Positions 1-8,387 of a stretch of DNA of 64,000 nucleotides are shown in pieces. The notes beneath the pieces were generated by a model. It was not told the origin of the DNA, searched no databases, and saw nothing but the letters and a program-made list of their open reading frames with translations. Both the position numbers and the translations under genes were made by a program. The stretch's first letter is position 1. Each line of letters starts with the position of its first letter. Source of the DNA: Bradyrhizobium erythrophlei (GTDB lineage: Bacteria; Pseudomonadota; Alphaproteobacteria; Rhizobiales; Xanthobacteraceae); the NCBI GenBank assembly GCA_900129675.1, contig FSRD01000001.1:2469501-2533500 (forward strand), in the 5' to 3' direction.

Positions 1-162
1 GCGCAGCGGCCGGTGCAGGTGACCCGCGATCTGCCGGGCTTTTGGCGCGGCAGCTATGCTGCCGTGCGCTCCGACTTGCGCGGCCGCTATCCCCGGCATC
101 CCTGGCCGGAAGACCCGGCCAGCGCGATGCCGACGCGGCGGGTCAAGCCGCGCGGGACGTGA
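1..162 (+). CDS. hrpB: ATP-dependent helicase HrpB, C-terminal end (partial)
   Basis: Frame 1 is open from the first base to a TGA at 160-162 and encodes the last 53 residues of a protein. The segment contains [13 protein letters not shown], then [12 protein letters not shown] and a basic tail PTRRVKPRG. This arrangement is the typical C-terminus of HrpB, a DEAH-box RNA-helicase-like ATPase whose cellular role is poorly defined. The helicase core lies outside the window, so only the family C-terminal motif supports the call. The stop is followed by a dispersed intergenic repeat rather than a co-directional partner. Confidence 0.85.
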   Translation, partial: AQRPVQVTRDLPGFWRGSYAAVRSDLRGRYPRHPWPEDPASAMPTRRVKPRGT

Positions 163-171
163 GAGGCAAAC

Positions 172-302
172 TCGTCATTGCCGGGCATAGTAGTCTGCCC
201 TGCGCAGACTACATAAAATTGTCTGCGCTCCCGGCAATCCATCTCTTGAGAAGGCTCGTCTTTTTGAAGATGGATACGCGGGTCAAGCCCGCGTATGACA
301 GC
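172..302. repeat. Dispersed intergenic inverted-repeat element
   Basis: The stretch between hrpB and the protease gene begins with gtcattgccgggcatag and ends with an arm built on cgcgggtcaagcccgcg followed by tatgacag. An internal small palindrome reads agtctgccctgcgcagact. Similar 'gtcat-gcccgg ... gatgg-ccgg ... atgac' elements recur through region 1. They look like non-coding dispersed repeats. Short ORFs through them are artefacts. Confidence 0.7.
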
Positions 303-420
303 GCCCGTTAACACTTCACTCATCCTTTTCGCCGAAATGGCAGCCTGTACCGGCGTTGTTAGTCGCCGGTTGGCCGCCAGCGTGGTGATATCGGCGGCTG
401 TATGAACCGAGTGTGGCGTC

Positions 421-936
421 ATGCGTAACATAATGATCTTCGCCGCGGTCCTGATCGCCCTTGGCACCTTCATGGCGCAGATGGCGGACAAGCTGACGCC
501 GGCGCCCGCATCCGCCAACGCGGCGCCGCGAAAGGCCCCGGAAGAGACGGTCGCGCTGGCCGGCGGCCGCAGTCTCAGCATTCCCCCCGATGCCCGCGGC
601 CATTTCCAGACCGACGGCCGGATCGAGGGTCAGCGCATCGACTTCATGGTCGATACCGGCGCCTCGCTGGTGGCCTTGAACGAAAAATCCGCAGCGCGGT
701 TTGGACTGCGCCCCACCCCCGGCGATTACAAGGCCACCGTCACCACCGCCAATGGCACCATCAAGGCCGCGCGCACCCGGCTTGCCAGGGTCGAACTCGG
801 CGGCCTCGTGGTGCGCGACGTCGACGCCATGGTGCTGCCGGACGAGGCGCTCTCCGAAAATCTGCTCGGCCTGTCGTTCCTGTCGAAGCTGAAACGCTTC
901 GAATACGCCAACGGCAAAATGGTGCTGGAGCAGTAA
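421..936 (+). CDS. TIGR02281-type clan AA (retropepsin-like) aspartic protease
   Basis: A 171-residue protein with an N-terminal hydrophobic segment (about residues 3-20), probably a membrane anchor, then a single retropepsin-like domain. The catalytic motif is MVDTGASLVAL near residue 77. A second conserved block LLGLSFLSKLKRFEY near the C-terminus matches the flap and helix region of this bacterial family. One domain per chain implies homodimerisation, as in retroviral proteases. Substrates of this alphaproteobacterial family are not known. The gene stands alone between two repeat elements with no operon partner. Family assignment is firm; function beyond proteolysis is inference. Confidence 0.85.
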   Translation: MRNIMIFAAVLIALGTFMAQMADKLTPAPASANAAPRKAPEETVALAGGRSLSIPPDARGHFQTDGRIEGQRIDFMVDTGASLVALNEKSAARFGLRPTPGDYKATVTTANGTIKAARTRLARVELGGLVVRDVDAMVLPDEALSENLLGLSFLSKLKRFEYANGKMVLEQ

Positions 937-942
937 CTGTAG

Positions 943-1083
943 TGTCATGCTCCGCGAAAGCGGGGCATCCAGTACGCCGCGGCTCCAGTTGAGATAATAC
1001 GATAGTTCACTGGAATACTGGATCGTCCGCCGGAGCCTGTCATCGGGCGGCCATTCGGCCGACCCGTTGGCGGACGATGACGA
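943..1083. repeat. Dispersed intergenic inverted-repeat element
   Basis: After the protease gene, gtcatgctccgcgaaagcgg starts one arm. The opposite arm carries tggaatactggatcgtccgc and ends near gcggacgatgacgacc. The block shares the internal words atccagtacgccgcggct and ggaatactggatcg with the copy at about 4796-4924, showing that they are one family. No coding potential is seen. Confidence 0.7.
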
Positions 1084-1207
1084 CCGTTCGGCCTTCAAAT
1101 CTGCCGCAATTAGCGGCTACAAGACGCCAATCCTGCCTTCCGCTGCGCCCGTGCTTTCGCTAAGCCTGCGGCGTTGCCCCTCAGCAAGCTCACGAGGCCC
1201 TTATTAA

Positions 1208-2707
1208 ATGTTTCCGAAGCCGAAATCCGTGCTGGTTCCGAATACCTATGCCTTTGAATCCGAGCCGATGGTGAAGGCGACCGGCTTTCGCGAATATGAC
1301 GCGCGCTGGCTGTTCAACAAGGAAATCAACCTGATGGGCATTCAGGCGCTGGGCATGGGGCTCGGCGCGCTGATCGCGGAATTGGGCCCCAAACAGGAGA
1401 TTGTCACCGGCCACGATTTCCGCGGCTATTCGGCCTCGATCAAATACGCGCTGATTTCGGGGCTGATGGCGTCGGGCTGCAGGGTCCACGATATCGGCCT
1501 CTGCATGACGCCGATGGCCTATTTCGCCCAGTTCGACCTCGACGTGCCCTGCGTCGCGATGGTGACGGCGTCGCACAACGACAATGGCTGGACCGGCGTC
1601 AAGATGGGCGTCAACCGTCCGCTGACCTTCGGCCCCGACGAGATGACGCGGCTGAAGGAGATCGTGCTCAACGCCGATTTCAAGAACAAGGCCGGCGGCT
1701 CGTATCAATTCCACGAAGACTTTCCGGCGCGCTATATCGCCGATCTCACCAAACGCCCGAAGCTGAAGCGCAAGCTGAAGGTCGTGGTCGCCTGCGGCAA
1801 CGGCACTGCCGGTGCGTTTGCACCGCAGGTGATGGAAGCGATCGGCTGCGAAGTTGTGCCGCTCGACACCGAGCTCGATTACACCTTTCCGAAATACAAT
1901 CCGAACCCCGAAGATATGGAGATGCTGCACGCGATCCGCGACGCGGTACTCGCGCACAAGGCGGATGTCGGCCTTGGCTTCGACGGCGACGGCGACCGCT
2001 GCGGCGTGGTCGATAATACCGGTGAAGAAATCTTTGCCGACAAGGTCGGCGTGATGCTGGCGCGCGACATGTCGGCGATCACCAGGGATGCACAGTTCGT
2101 GGTCGACGTGAAATCGACCGGGCTGTTTGTCACCGACCCCGTGCTGCAAAGGCAGGGCGCCAAAACCACCTATTGGAAGACCGGCCATTCCTACATGAAG
2201 CGCCGCACCAACGAGCTGGGGGCGCTGGCGGGCTTCGAGAAATCCGGCCACTTCTTCTTCAACAAGCCGTTCGGCCGCGGTTATGACGACGGCCTGATCT
2301 CGGCGATCGCGATCTGCGAGATGCTCGATCGCGCGCCGGACAAGTCGATGGCTGATCTGAAAGACGCGCTGCCGAAAACCTGGTCGTCGCCGACCATGTC
2401 ACCGCATTGCGCGGACGAAACCAAATATGGTGTCGTCGATAGCGTGGTGAAGCATTTCGAGGCGCTGCAGAACAAGGGCGAGAAGGTTGCCGGCCAAAAC
2501 ATCCGCGATCTCGTCACCGTCAACGGCGTCCGCGTGACAGCCGAGGACGGCAGCTGGGGCCTGGTGCGGGCCTCCTCCAACAAGCCGGAACTGGTGGTCG
2601 TGGTCGAGAGCCCGGTTTCGGAAAAGCGCATGCACGACATGTTCGAGGCGATGGATTCGGTGCTGCGCACCCATCCCGAAGTCGGCGAATATAATCAGAA
2701 GATTTGA
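1208..2707 (+). CDS. Phosphomannomutase/phosphoglucomutase
   Basis: A 499-residue alpha-D-phosphohexomutase interconverting hexose 1- and 6-phosphates, feeding nucleotide-sugar synthesis for exopolysaccharide, LPS and related polymers. All four signature loops are present. The phosphoserine loop TASHNDNGW has its catalytic Ser near residue 122. The metal-binding loop GFDGDGDRCG lies near 258-266. The sugar-specificity loop FEKSGHFFF is near residue 350, and the phosphate-binding loop RASSNKPELVVV is near 455. ATG is at 1208. The enzyme probably accepts both mannose and glucose phosphates, but the sequence alone does not settle this. It is flanked by repeats and appears monocistronic. Confidence 0.92.
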   Translation: MFPKPKSVLVPNTYAFESEPMVKATGFREYDARWLFNKEINLMGIQALGMGLGALIAELGPKQEIVTGHDFRGYSASIKYALISGLMASGCRVHDIGLCMTPMAYFAQFDLDVPCVAMVTASHNDNGWTGVKMGVNRPLTFGPDEMTRLKEIVLNADFKNKAGGSYQFHEDFPARYIADLTKRPKLKRKLKVVVACGNGTAGAFAPQVMEAIGCEVVPLDTELDYTFPKYNPNPEDMEMLHAIRDAVLAHKADVGLGFDGDGDRCGVVDNTGEEIFADKVGVMLARDMSAITRDAQFVVDVKSTGLFVTDPVLQRQGAKTTYWKTGHSYMKRRTNELGALAGFEKSGHFFFNKPFGRGYDDGLISAIAICEMLDRAPDKSMADLKDALPKTWSSPTMSPHCADETKYGVVDSVVKHFEALQNKGEKVAGQNIRDLVTVNGVRVTAEDGSWGLVRASSNKPELVVVVESPVSEKRMHDMFEAMDSVLRTHPEVGEYNQKI

Positions 2708-2711
2708 GGCG

Positions 2712-2862
2712 GGACCGCACAGCTTTCGTGTCCCGGGCGCGGCGCAATATGAGCAAAGCGAAATAGTGCGCTGCAGAGCCGGGACCCACATCGCCGCTCG
2801 TGGGTCCCGGCTCTGCGGCGCACCGCTAAGGGGCGCTGCGCCGCGTCCGGGGCTCGTGCGAT
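2712..2862. repeat. Dispersed repeat of the 'gggtcccggctctgcgg' type
   Basis: Between the mutase and the chemotaxis gene lies a GC-rich block with tgtcccgggcgcggcgcaat and cgtgggtcccggctctgcgg, ending in gctgcgccgcgtccggggc. A closely related block recurs at about 22880-23045. The arms are partly complementary (gagccgggaccca against tgggtcccggctc). No gene is seen. Confidence 0.65.
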
Positions 2863-2864
2863 AC

Positions 2865-4334
2865 TTACGCCACGTGCAGCGAGCCCAGGAATCCCTCGAC
2901 CTCGGACTTCAGCCGATCGGACTGCGACGACAATCCGTTGGCGGCGTCGAGCAGCTTTGAGGCCGCCTTGCCGGCCTCCTCGGTCGCCCGGCTGACGCCG
3001 GCGATGTTGTTGTTGACGTCCCTGGTGCCGTTGGCCGCCTGCTGCACATTGCCGGCGATTTCGCGCGTCGCTGCGCCCTGCTGGTCGACGGCGGCGGCGA
3101 TTTCGTTGGAGATCTCGTCGATCTCGGCAATGGTCCCGCCAATCGCCTGGATCGCGGTTACGGCTTCGCCGGTCGCGGTCTGGATGTCCTGGATCTGCGC
3201 CGAAATTTCCTCGGTTGCCTTGGCGGTCTGGTTGGCCAGCGCCTTGACCTCGCTGGCGACGACCGCGAATCCCCGGCCATGTTCGCCGGCGCGCGCGGCT
3301 TCGATGGTGGCGTTCAAGGCCAGCAGATTGGTCTGGCTCGCGATGTTCTGGATCAGCGTCACGACTTCGCCGATCTTCTGGGTGCCGGCGGCAAGCCCCT
3401 CGACCACGGTGTTGGTGCGGCGGGCTTCCGCAGCGGCTTTGGTGGCGATTTCGGCGGAACGGGTAACCTGCTGGGCGATGCTGTTGATCGACGCCGTCAG
3501 TTCTTCGGTCGCGGACGCCACCGTTTCGACATTGGCGGAGGCCTGCGTCGAGGCCGCGGCGGCCGCCGCGGTCTGCCGCGCGGTTTCGGTATTGCTGGCA
3601 CTGATCGACGACGACAGACCCTGCATGTCGCCGGCGGCTACGGCGACCGCCTCGACGATGCTGCCGACCTTGCGCTCGAAGCCGGCGGCGAGTTCGCGGC
3701 GGGCCGCGTCGCGTTCCTGTTTCGCCTTGCGTTCGGCCTCGCTGCGGTCGGCGTTGGCGCGCGCCTCGCCAGCACTTGCGGCCTCGGCTTCTGCTGTCTT
3801 CTCGGCCGTCATCTCGAACAGATGCGAGAGCTTGAGCGCCAGCCAGCCGAGGACGCCGGCTTCGATCAGGAGGATGGTGGCGTGAAGAACGATGCGGCCA
3901 AAGTCACCGCCGCCGGGAAAGATCGCCGCCGGAAGCAGGAAATTCAGGGCCAGATGGTGCAGGCCCACCGCAACCGTGCCGGCGACGATCGGCCGATAGT
4001 CGCAATAGGCAACGAGGCAGGCCAATGCCGCGAAGAAGTACATGTGCATGTCGATCTGCCAGGGGTGGCCGGCAAGCTCGAACGCAAGCACCGACACGCC
4101 GCCCATCAGGGCTACGGCGAAGATCAGCCGGGTCGACAATCCATTGCCCGAAGCGCGCCACGACATCATCGCAGCCAGCGCCAGCGCGGCCATCAGAGTC
4201 GCCGGCACGATCCATTCCGTGCCGCGCATGACGCCGATCGCAACGGCAATCGGAACCTGAAGCCAGAGCACGCCAAGCAAGGTCTTGCTCGTGATCTCAC
4301 GCAAATTGGCCAGCTCATCGCTTTCGATGGTCAT
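2865..4334 (-). CDS. Methyl-accepting chemotaxis protein with polytopic membrane N-terminus
   Basis: A 489-residue chemoreceptor. Residues 1-185 contain about six hydrophobic segments in place of a classical periplasmic ligand-binding domain. Conserved membrane motifs are HMYFFAALA and a double His in [13 protein letters not shown] coiled, Lys/Glu/Ala-rich linker follows at about 195-230, then the MCP signalling domain. The hairpin tip that binds CheA/CheW is recognisable as [20 protein letters not shown]. No HAMP domain is evident. The ligand is unknown; the membrane-embedded sensor suggests sensing of a hydrophobic or energy-related signal (inference). It ends close to a repeat, and the gene upstream is a small membrane protein on the same strand. 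Confidence 0.9.
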   Translation of the reverse strand: MTIESDELANLREITSKTLLGVLWLQVPIAVAIGVMRGTEWIVPATLMAALALAAMMSWRASGNGLSTRLIFAVALMGGVSVLAFELAGHPWQIDMHMYFFAALACLVAYCDYRPIVAGTVAVGLHHLALNFLLPAAIFPGGGDFGRIVLHATILLIEAGVLGWLALKLSHLFEMTAEKTAEAEAASAGEARANADRSEAERKAKQERDAARRELAAGFERKVGSIVEAVAVAAGDMQGLSSSISASNTETARQTAAAAAASTQASANVETVASATEELTASINSIAQQVTRSAEIATKAAAEARRTNTVVEGLAAGTQKIGEVVTLIQNIASQTNLLALNATIEAARAGEHGRGFAVVASEVKALANQTAKATEEISAQIQDIQTATGEAVTAIQAIGGTIAEIDEISNEIAAAVDQQGAATREIAGNVQQAANGTRDVNNNIAGVSRATEEAGKAASKLLDAANGLSSQSDRLKSEVEGFLGSLHVA

Positions 4335-4368
4335 TCCCAGTCCCCCAAATGGTATTCAAAAAAGCGCT

Positions 4369-4701
4369 CTATTTCGTCAGGCAGGCGGCGATGGCCTGCG
4401 GATCCATGGCGAGCCAGGCGCCGGCACCGCGCAGCCGCGTTAGTCCGTCGTGGTCATCCGGCCGCACTACCAAAAGCGACGGGATCGCCGTGATCCGGAT
4501 AATGGCTGCGTTGGCGGACGCCGCAGCCGCGAACACTTGCTGGGCGCTCCACCATGGCGGGAAAACCACCGCCACGGCCTCGGCGCCGGGACGGACCTGC
4601 AGCGACAGCGCCGCGATCGCGATCCAGCTCGCGACCAGCAACAGGGCCGCGTTCAGCCAGGCGGGCCATCGCGCCGTTTGGATGATTTTTCCCGGCTCCA
4701 T
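4369..4701 (-). CDS. Small single-pass membrane protein of unknown function
   Basis: A 110-residue ORF whose N-terminus contains one strong hydrophobic segment (NAALLLVASWIAIAALSLQV, about residues 16-35). A soluble domain rich in Ala and aliphatic residues follows, with an Asp/Gly-rich turn (VVRPDDHDGLTRL). The layout, short cytoplasmic tail plus one helix plus a 70-residue periplasmic domain, resembles small hypothetical proteins of Bradyrhizobium. I do not recognise a named family. It lies 34 bases upstream of the chemoreceptor on the same strand and could be cotranscribed. It is probably real, but nothing in it suggests a function. Confidence 0.55.
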   Translation of the reverse strand: MEPGKIIQTARWPAWLNAALLLVASWIAIAALSLQVRPGAEAVAVVFPPWWSAQQVFAAAASANAAIIRITAIPSLLVVRPDDHDGLTRLRGAGAWLAMDPQAIAACLTK

Positions 4702-4795
4702 CGCGCAACCATAGCGTGACGAAGCTAATTGCTCGTAAATGTAGAGTTAACGAACCGTATAAGCACAGGGGATCGTCATGAGACGGAGATCGGCG

Positions 4796-4924
4796 CGGCC
4801 CCCGTCATACCCGCGAAAGCGGGTATCCAGTACGCCGCGGCTTCTCGGTCTATGATTGACGTCTTCGGTCTATCATTGACGTCTCTGGAATACTGGATCG
4901 CCCGCTTTCGCGGGCGATGACAGC
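4796..4924. repeat. Dispersed inverted-repeat element with internal direct repeat
   Basis: The outer arms are gtcatacccgcgaaagcggg and cccgctttcgcgggcgatga, which can pair into a long stem. The interior contains a short tandem duplication: ggtctatgattgacgtct then ggtctatcattgacgtct. It shares atccagtacgccgcggctt and ggaatactggatcg with the copy at about 943-1083. No ORF here is credible. Confidence 0.75.
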
Positions 4925-4946
4925 GGAGAGTGGGGAGCGAGAGCGC

Positions 4947-5447
4947 TTACGCCGCCGGCACCGGCAGAGCGGTCACCGACTTGATCTTCTCCATCGCAAA
5001 GCGCGAGGTGACGTTCTTCAGCGGCACGGCGCTGATCAGCTTTTTGTAGAACACGTCATAGCTCGGCATATCGGCGACCACGACGCGCAGCATGTAATCG
5101 ACGTCGCCCGCCATCCGGTAGAACTCCATCACCTCGGGCATGGCGCTGACGGCGGCGGCGAAGGTTTTGAGCCAGGCTTCCGAGTGATCGGAACTCTCGA
5201 CCGAGACGAACACCGAAATGCCGAGCCCGATCTTGTTCTGATCGACCAGCGCGACCCGGCGCAGGATCACCCCGTCGGCCTCCAGCCGCTGGATGCGTTT
5301 CCAGCACGGCGTCGAGGACAGGCCGACCCGGTCGCCGATCTCGGCCACGGAGAGCGAGGCGTCCTCCTGCAGCACGGTCAGGATTTTACGGTCGATGGCA
5401 TCGAGGCGACGATTGGCTTCATGAAGCTGAACGGCTAGGTCGGTCAT
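4947..5447 (-). CDS. Lrp/AsnC family transcriptional regulator
   Basis: A protein of about 166 residues starting at the ATG of MTDLAVQLHEANRRLD. It has an N-terminal winged HTH (LDAIDRKILTVLQEDASLS, then VGLSSTPCWKRIQRLE as the recognition helix) and a C-terminal RAM ligand-binding domain (SDHSEAWLKTFAAAVSAMPE, YMLRVVVADMPSYDVFYKK). Length and order are normal for the family, which acts as oligomers responding to amino acids. A longer in-frame start at 5504 adds residues untypical of the family, so the shorter start is preferred. The ligand cannot be read from the sequence. The divergent or tandem neighbour is a sugar kinase. Confidence 0.9.
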   Translation of the reverse strand: MTDLAVQLHEANRRLDAIDRKILTVLQEDASLSVAEIGDRVGLSSTPCWKRIQRLEADGVILRRVALVDQNKIGLGISVFVSVESSDHSEAWLKTFAAAVSAMPEVMEFYRMAGDVDYMLRVVVADMPSYDVFYKKLISAVPLKNVTSRFAMEKIKSVTALPVPAA

Positions 5448-5514
5448 GAGAATAAAGTTCCATATGAAAGGGTTGCATCCCTCATATATAGAAAAATCTT
5501 CCAAATCAAGCCCG

Positions 5515-6492
5515 CTATTGGTCAGCCTCGGCCGGACCCACCCCCTGGTTTTGGCCTAAAAGTGCTTCAACCTCAGCACGTTGCGGGGCCGCAAAAGCGC
5601 CGCCGAACCGGGTGCATTTCAGCGCGGCAGCGGCGGATGCGAAGCGGAGCGCCTGGCGGAGCTCCTGTTTTTCGGTGATGGCGAGTGCGAATGCGCCATG
5701 GAAGACGTCTCCGGCGCCCAGCGTGTCCACGGTATGGACCGGGAAGGCTGGGGTTTCCTGCAAATTGCCCTGCTCATCAAGCCAGATGGTGCCCTTCGGT
5801 CCACGCGTTCCCGCGAGGAACGAATGCGTCAGCTTTGCGATCTTTTTCAGCGCGGCGCCGTCGTCGGTGACATCGGCGGTCTCCTGCAGCGGCTCGCTCG
5901 AGAACACCAGATGAGAAGAGGCGTGGAGTAATCCCTCGCGCAGCGACATCGCGCGATCGACGTCGACGATCACGGGGATGCCGCGCCGGACCGCCTCGGC
6001 GCAAAGATCGGTGCAGAATTCCGCACAGCGGCTTTCGGTCAGGATCGCGGCGCAGTCGTCCAGCAGCGTCTTGGCGGGCGGCAGATGGACCTTCCACAAC
6101 TCCGGATCGCGGAACGTGACGATGGTGCGCTCGCCGCTCGGATCGACCATGACGGTGGAGATCGGCGTCACCAGACCCGGCATGTGCACCACGTGCTTGG
6201 TCTCAATGCCTTCATGCGCGAGCTTGTCGAAGATAAAGCGGCTCGACGTCTCGCGCGCGTCGCCCGTCGGCCCGCAGATCGAGGCGCGGCCGCCGAGGCG
6301 GACGATACCGATCGCGGCATTGAGCGCGTTGCCGCCACAGATCTCGTCGAAATGGGTTGCGTTCTCCTTGGAGCCGCGGGCGGGCACGCCGCTGACGCGG
6401 AACGTCAGGTCGCGGACCGGCATGCCGATGCAAAGGATACGTGGCGGGATTTTCGGCGCTTTGGCGTGAAAATTCATACCGGAATCCGTCAT
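5515..6492 (-). CDS. PfkB-family carbohydrate kinase
   Basis: A ribokinase/PfkB-fold kinase of about 325 residues. The first PfkB signature region is around GGNALNAAIGIVRLGG near residue 45, and the C-terminal signature DTLGAGDVFHGAFALAI contains the catalytic Asp and the anion hole (GAGD). An ATP-site segment SSEPLQETA and an FFxGxRGxxG-like FLAGTRGPKGTIW precede it. ATG is taken at 6492; 6477 or 6519 are also possible. The substrate is a sugar or sugar phosphate and cannot be assigned more precisely. The gene is followed at some distance on the same strand by the Lrp regulator, and nudC is upstream on the same strand. Confidence 0.85.
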   Translation of the reverse strand: MTDSGMNFHAKAPKIPPRILCIGMPVRDLTFRVSGVPARGSKENATHFDEICGGNALNAAIGIVRLGGRASICGPTGDARETSSRFIFDKLAHEGIETKHVVHMPGLVTPISTVMVDPSGERTIVTFRDPELWKVHLPPAKTLLDDCAAILTESRCAEFCTDLCAEAVRRGIPVIVDVDRAMSLREGLLHASSHLVFSSEPLQETADVTDDGAALKKIAKLTHSFLAGTRGPKGTIWLDEQGNLQETPAFPVHTVDTLGAGDVFHGAFALAITEKQELRQALRFASAAAALKCTRFGGAFAAPQRAEVEALLGQNQGVGPAEADQ

Positions 6493-6559
6493 GCCGGTTC
6501 CGCGTGCTGCCGGAACCAATGTCCGGTGTCAATGGATTCGTCCATGGAACGGTTCCTCG

Positions 6560-7510
6560 CTATGCGCCGGCGTTGTTTCCCCCATGCACCCAGCGTCCAA
6601 GCAAATGGTGCGCGATCGCAAACGGATGCGGCCCGGCAAGGCCGTCCGGATGCTGGCGCTTGATCATCAGGGTCGCTTCGGCGCGGTCGAACCAGCGGGC
6701 GTCCTCGAGTTCGGTGCGGTCGACGACGATGTCCTCGCTGGTGGCGCGCGCGGTGCATCCGATCATCAGCGAGGACGGATAGGGCCAGGGCTGCGTCATG
6801 TAGTAATTCACATCGGTGCAACGGATCCCGGCCTCCTCGAAGATCTCGCGGCGGACCGCATCCTCGATGGTTTCGGCGGCTTCGACAAATCCCGCAAGGC
6901 AGGAATACATCCCCGGCAGGAACTGCTTCTGCCGGCCGAGCAGGCATTTGTCGCCAGAGGTCACCAGCATGATCACGACGGGGTCGGTGCGCGGAAAGTG
7001 CTCGGCCTTGCAGTTCGGGCACTCGCGCTTCCAGCCGCCTTCCTTCATCGCGGTGCGGGTGCCGCAATTGGCGCAAAACCCGTGACGCTGATGCCAGGTC
7101 ACCATCGATTTCGCCATCGCGATCGCGGAAAGCTGTTCCGGCGGCACCACGCCCTGCATCGCCATGCCGCGAAGCTCGGTCACCGCCGCTTCCTGGCCGG
7201 TCAGCAGTTTTTCCACCGCGGCGGCCGCGATGCCCATCCCGAATATCGGCGCGCCGTCGCGCAAGCCCAGGAAGATCGTGCCGGGATTGGCGCCGAACTT
7301 CAGCGCCTCGTCGATGCGCAGCAGGACGCGCGGGCCGTCCGGCTCCTGCTTTGCCACCAGCGAGTCGCGATAGATCACATAGGCCCGGGCGTCACGATGG
7401 CTTTCCAGCGCGAACAATTTTTCGTCATTGCTGCGCAGATGCGCGGCGCGATCGAGAACATGGGTAACGAAAGCCGGCTTCCCGAGCGGAAACGAATCGA
7501 ATGCTGACAT
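6560..7510 (-). CDS. nudC: NAD(+) diphosphatase (NADH pyrophosphatase)
   Basis: A 316-residue Nudix hydrolase splitting NAD(H) into NMN(H) and AMP; in other bacteria the family also removes NAD caps from RNA. The order is typical. A variable N-terminal domain is followed by a four-Cys zinc ribbon (CANCG at about 145, CPNCKAEHF at about 160). The Nudix box comes next: GFVEAAETIEDAVRREIFEE, with the REIFEE acidic core. After it comes the NudC-specific motif TQPWPYPSSLMIG. All expected metal ligands are present. The HIT gene lies immediately upstream on the same strand with a 4-base gap, suggesting a two-gene nucleotide-hydrolase unit. Confidence 0.95.
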   Translation of the reverse strand: MSAFDSFPLGKPAFVTHVLDRAAHLRSNDEKLFALESHRDARAYVIYRDSLVAKQEPDGPRVLLRIDEALKFGANPGTIFLGLRDGAPIFGMGIAAAAVEKLLTGQEAAVTELRGMAMQGVVPPEQLSAIAMAKSMVTWHQRHGFCANCGTRTAMKEGGWKRECPNCKAEHFPRTDPVVIMLVTSGDKCLLGRQKQFLPGMYSCLAGFVEAAETIEDAVRREIFEEAGIRCTDVNYYMTQPWPYPSSLMIGCTARATSEDIVVDRTELEDARWFDRAEATLMIKRQHPDGLAGPHPFAIAHHLLGRWVHGGNNAGA

Positions 7511-7514
7511 GTAT

Positions 7515-7940
7515 TCAACCTAGCCAAATCTTGCGGCGAAGCGCGCTGATGAAATTCTGCACCTCCTCGGCGTCATGCGCCAGCGGCGGCATCACGCCCC
7601 AGACCGGGCGCGGCCAGGCGACGTCGCTCGAACGGCGCGCGATAACGTGCACGTGAAGCTGCGGCACCAGATTGCCAAGGGCTGCGATATTCAGCTTGTC
7701 GCACTGCGTGACCTCTTTCAGGGCCCGGGCGACGCGGGAAATTTCGGTCATCAGCTGCGCCTGCTCGACCTCGTCGAGGTCGATGATTTCCGACGCGCCA
7801 TCCCGGCGCGGCACCAGCAGCAGCCACGGGTAATGCGCGTCCTTGATGACCAGCACCCGGCACAGCGGCAGGTCGCCGATGTCGATGGTGTCCTTTTTGA
7901 GCTGTGAATGCAGCGACCAGGCGGAGGCGTCAGTGGGCAT
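7515..7940 (-). CDS. HIT-family nucleotide hydrolase/transferase
   Basis: A 141-residue histidine-triad protein. The C-terminal triad region is QLHVHVIARR, so the usual first His of HxHxH is Gln, while the middle (nucleotidyl-accepting) and third His remain. Upstream, VIKDAHYPWLLLVPRR matches the strand carrying the ligand-binding segment of the family. The open frame continues upstream into a dispersed repeat, giving a spurious N-terminus, so the start is set at the ATG of MPTDASAW (7940), which lies just inside the repeat edge. The substrate is unknown. It is adjacent to nudC, probably in one transcript. Confidence 0.85.
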   Translation of the reverse strand: MPTDASAWSLHSQLKKDTIDIGDLPLCRVLVIKDAHYPWLLLVPRRDGASEIIDLDEVEQAQLMTEISRVARALKEVTQCDKLNIAALGNLVPQLHVHVIARRSSDVAWPRPVWGVMPPLAHDAEEVQNFISALRRKIWLG

Positions 7941-7951
7941 ACAGGTTCCCT

Positions 7952-8043
7952 CGTCATGCCCGGCCTTGTGCCGGGCATCCACGTCCTCCTTGATGTGGCA
8001 GGAAGGCAAGACGTGGATGGCCGGGACAAGCCCGGCCATGACG
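7952..8043. repeat. Dispersed inverted-repeat element abutting the HIT start codon
   Basis: Arms cgtcatgcccggccttgtgc and gggacaagcccggccatgac flank an inner pair catccacgtc / gacgtggatg, giving a near-perfect hairpin. Translated on the minus strand it yields the familiar repeat-derived peptide [11 protein letters not shown]. The element sits directly upstream of the HIT gene and would form part of its leader. Confidence 0.8.
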
Positions 8044-8143
8044 GCAACTAATGCCTTTCCGCGTTTCCGCACAAGTCCCGCAAAACCGGTCGGCCCCGCT
8101 TGCTTTCCGGCCCTTTTGGCCCCAAATAGGGACCGGGAGATTG

Positions 8144-8233
8144 GCGGTGGACGAGCCACTCGCCAACCGGGTCAGGTCCGGAAGGAAGCAGCCCTAACGA
8201 GGTCCGGATCGGGTCGCTCGTCAGTCTCCTACC
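8144..8233 (+). ncRNA. ffs: 4.5S / small signal recognition particle RNA
   Basis: The conserved SRP domain IV tip that binds Ffh is present as caggtccggaaggaagcag with its GGAA-type tetraloop at about 8172-8190. The flanking arms cgagccactcgccaacc and gtccggatcgggtcgctcg fold back as in alphaproteobacterial small SRP RNAs. The 3' end agtctcctacc is followed by a T-run at about 8235-8239. Position just upstream of dnaX is the usual alphaproteobacterial location. The RNA works with Ffh to target ribosomes making membrane proteins to the translocon. Ends are estimated to within a few bases. Confidence 0.93.
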
Positions 8234-8387
8234 TGTTTTTCGAGCGAATCGCGCCAAGAGCGGCCAGTTCCGCGCTGGGCGCTTGATTCGCGTATTCCGC
8301 AAAAGTGGGCACCGGTTTTGCGATCAGAATACGCGTAAATCCTTTCCGCAAGCCGGCCGTGAGAGACAATCATTTGCGGATCGACCG

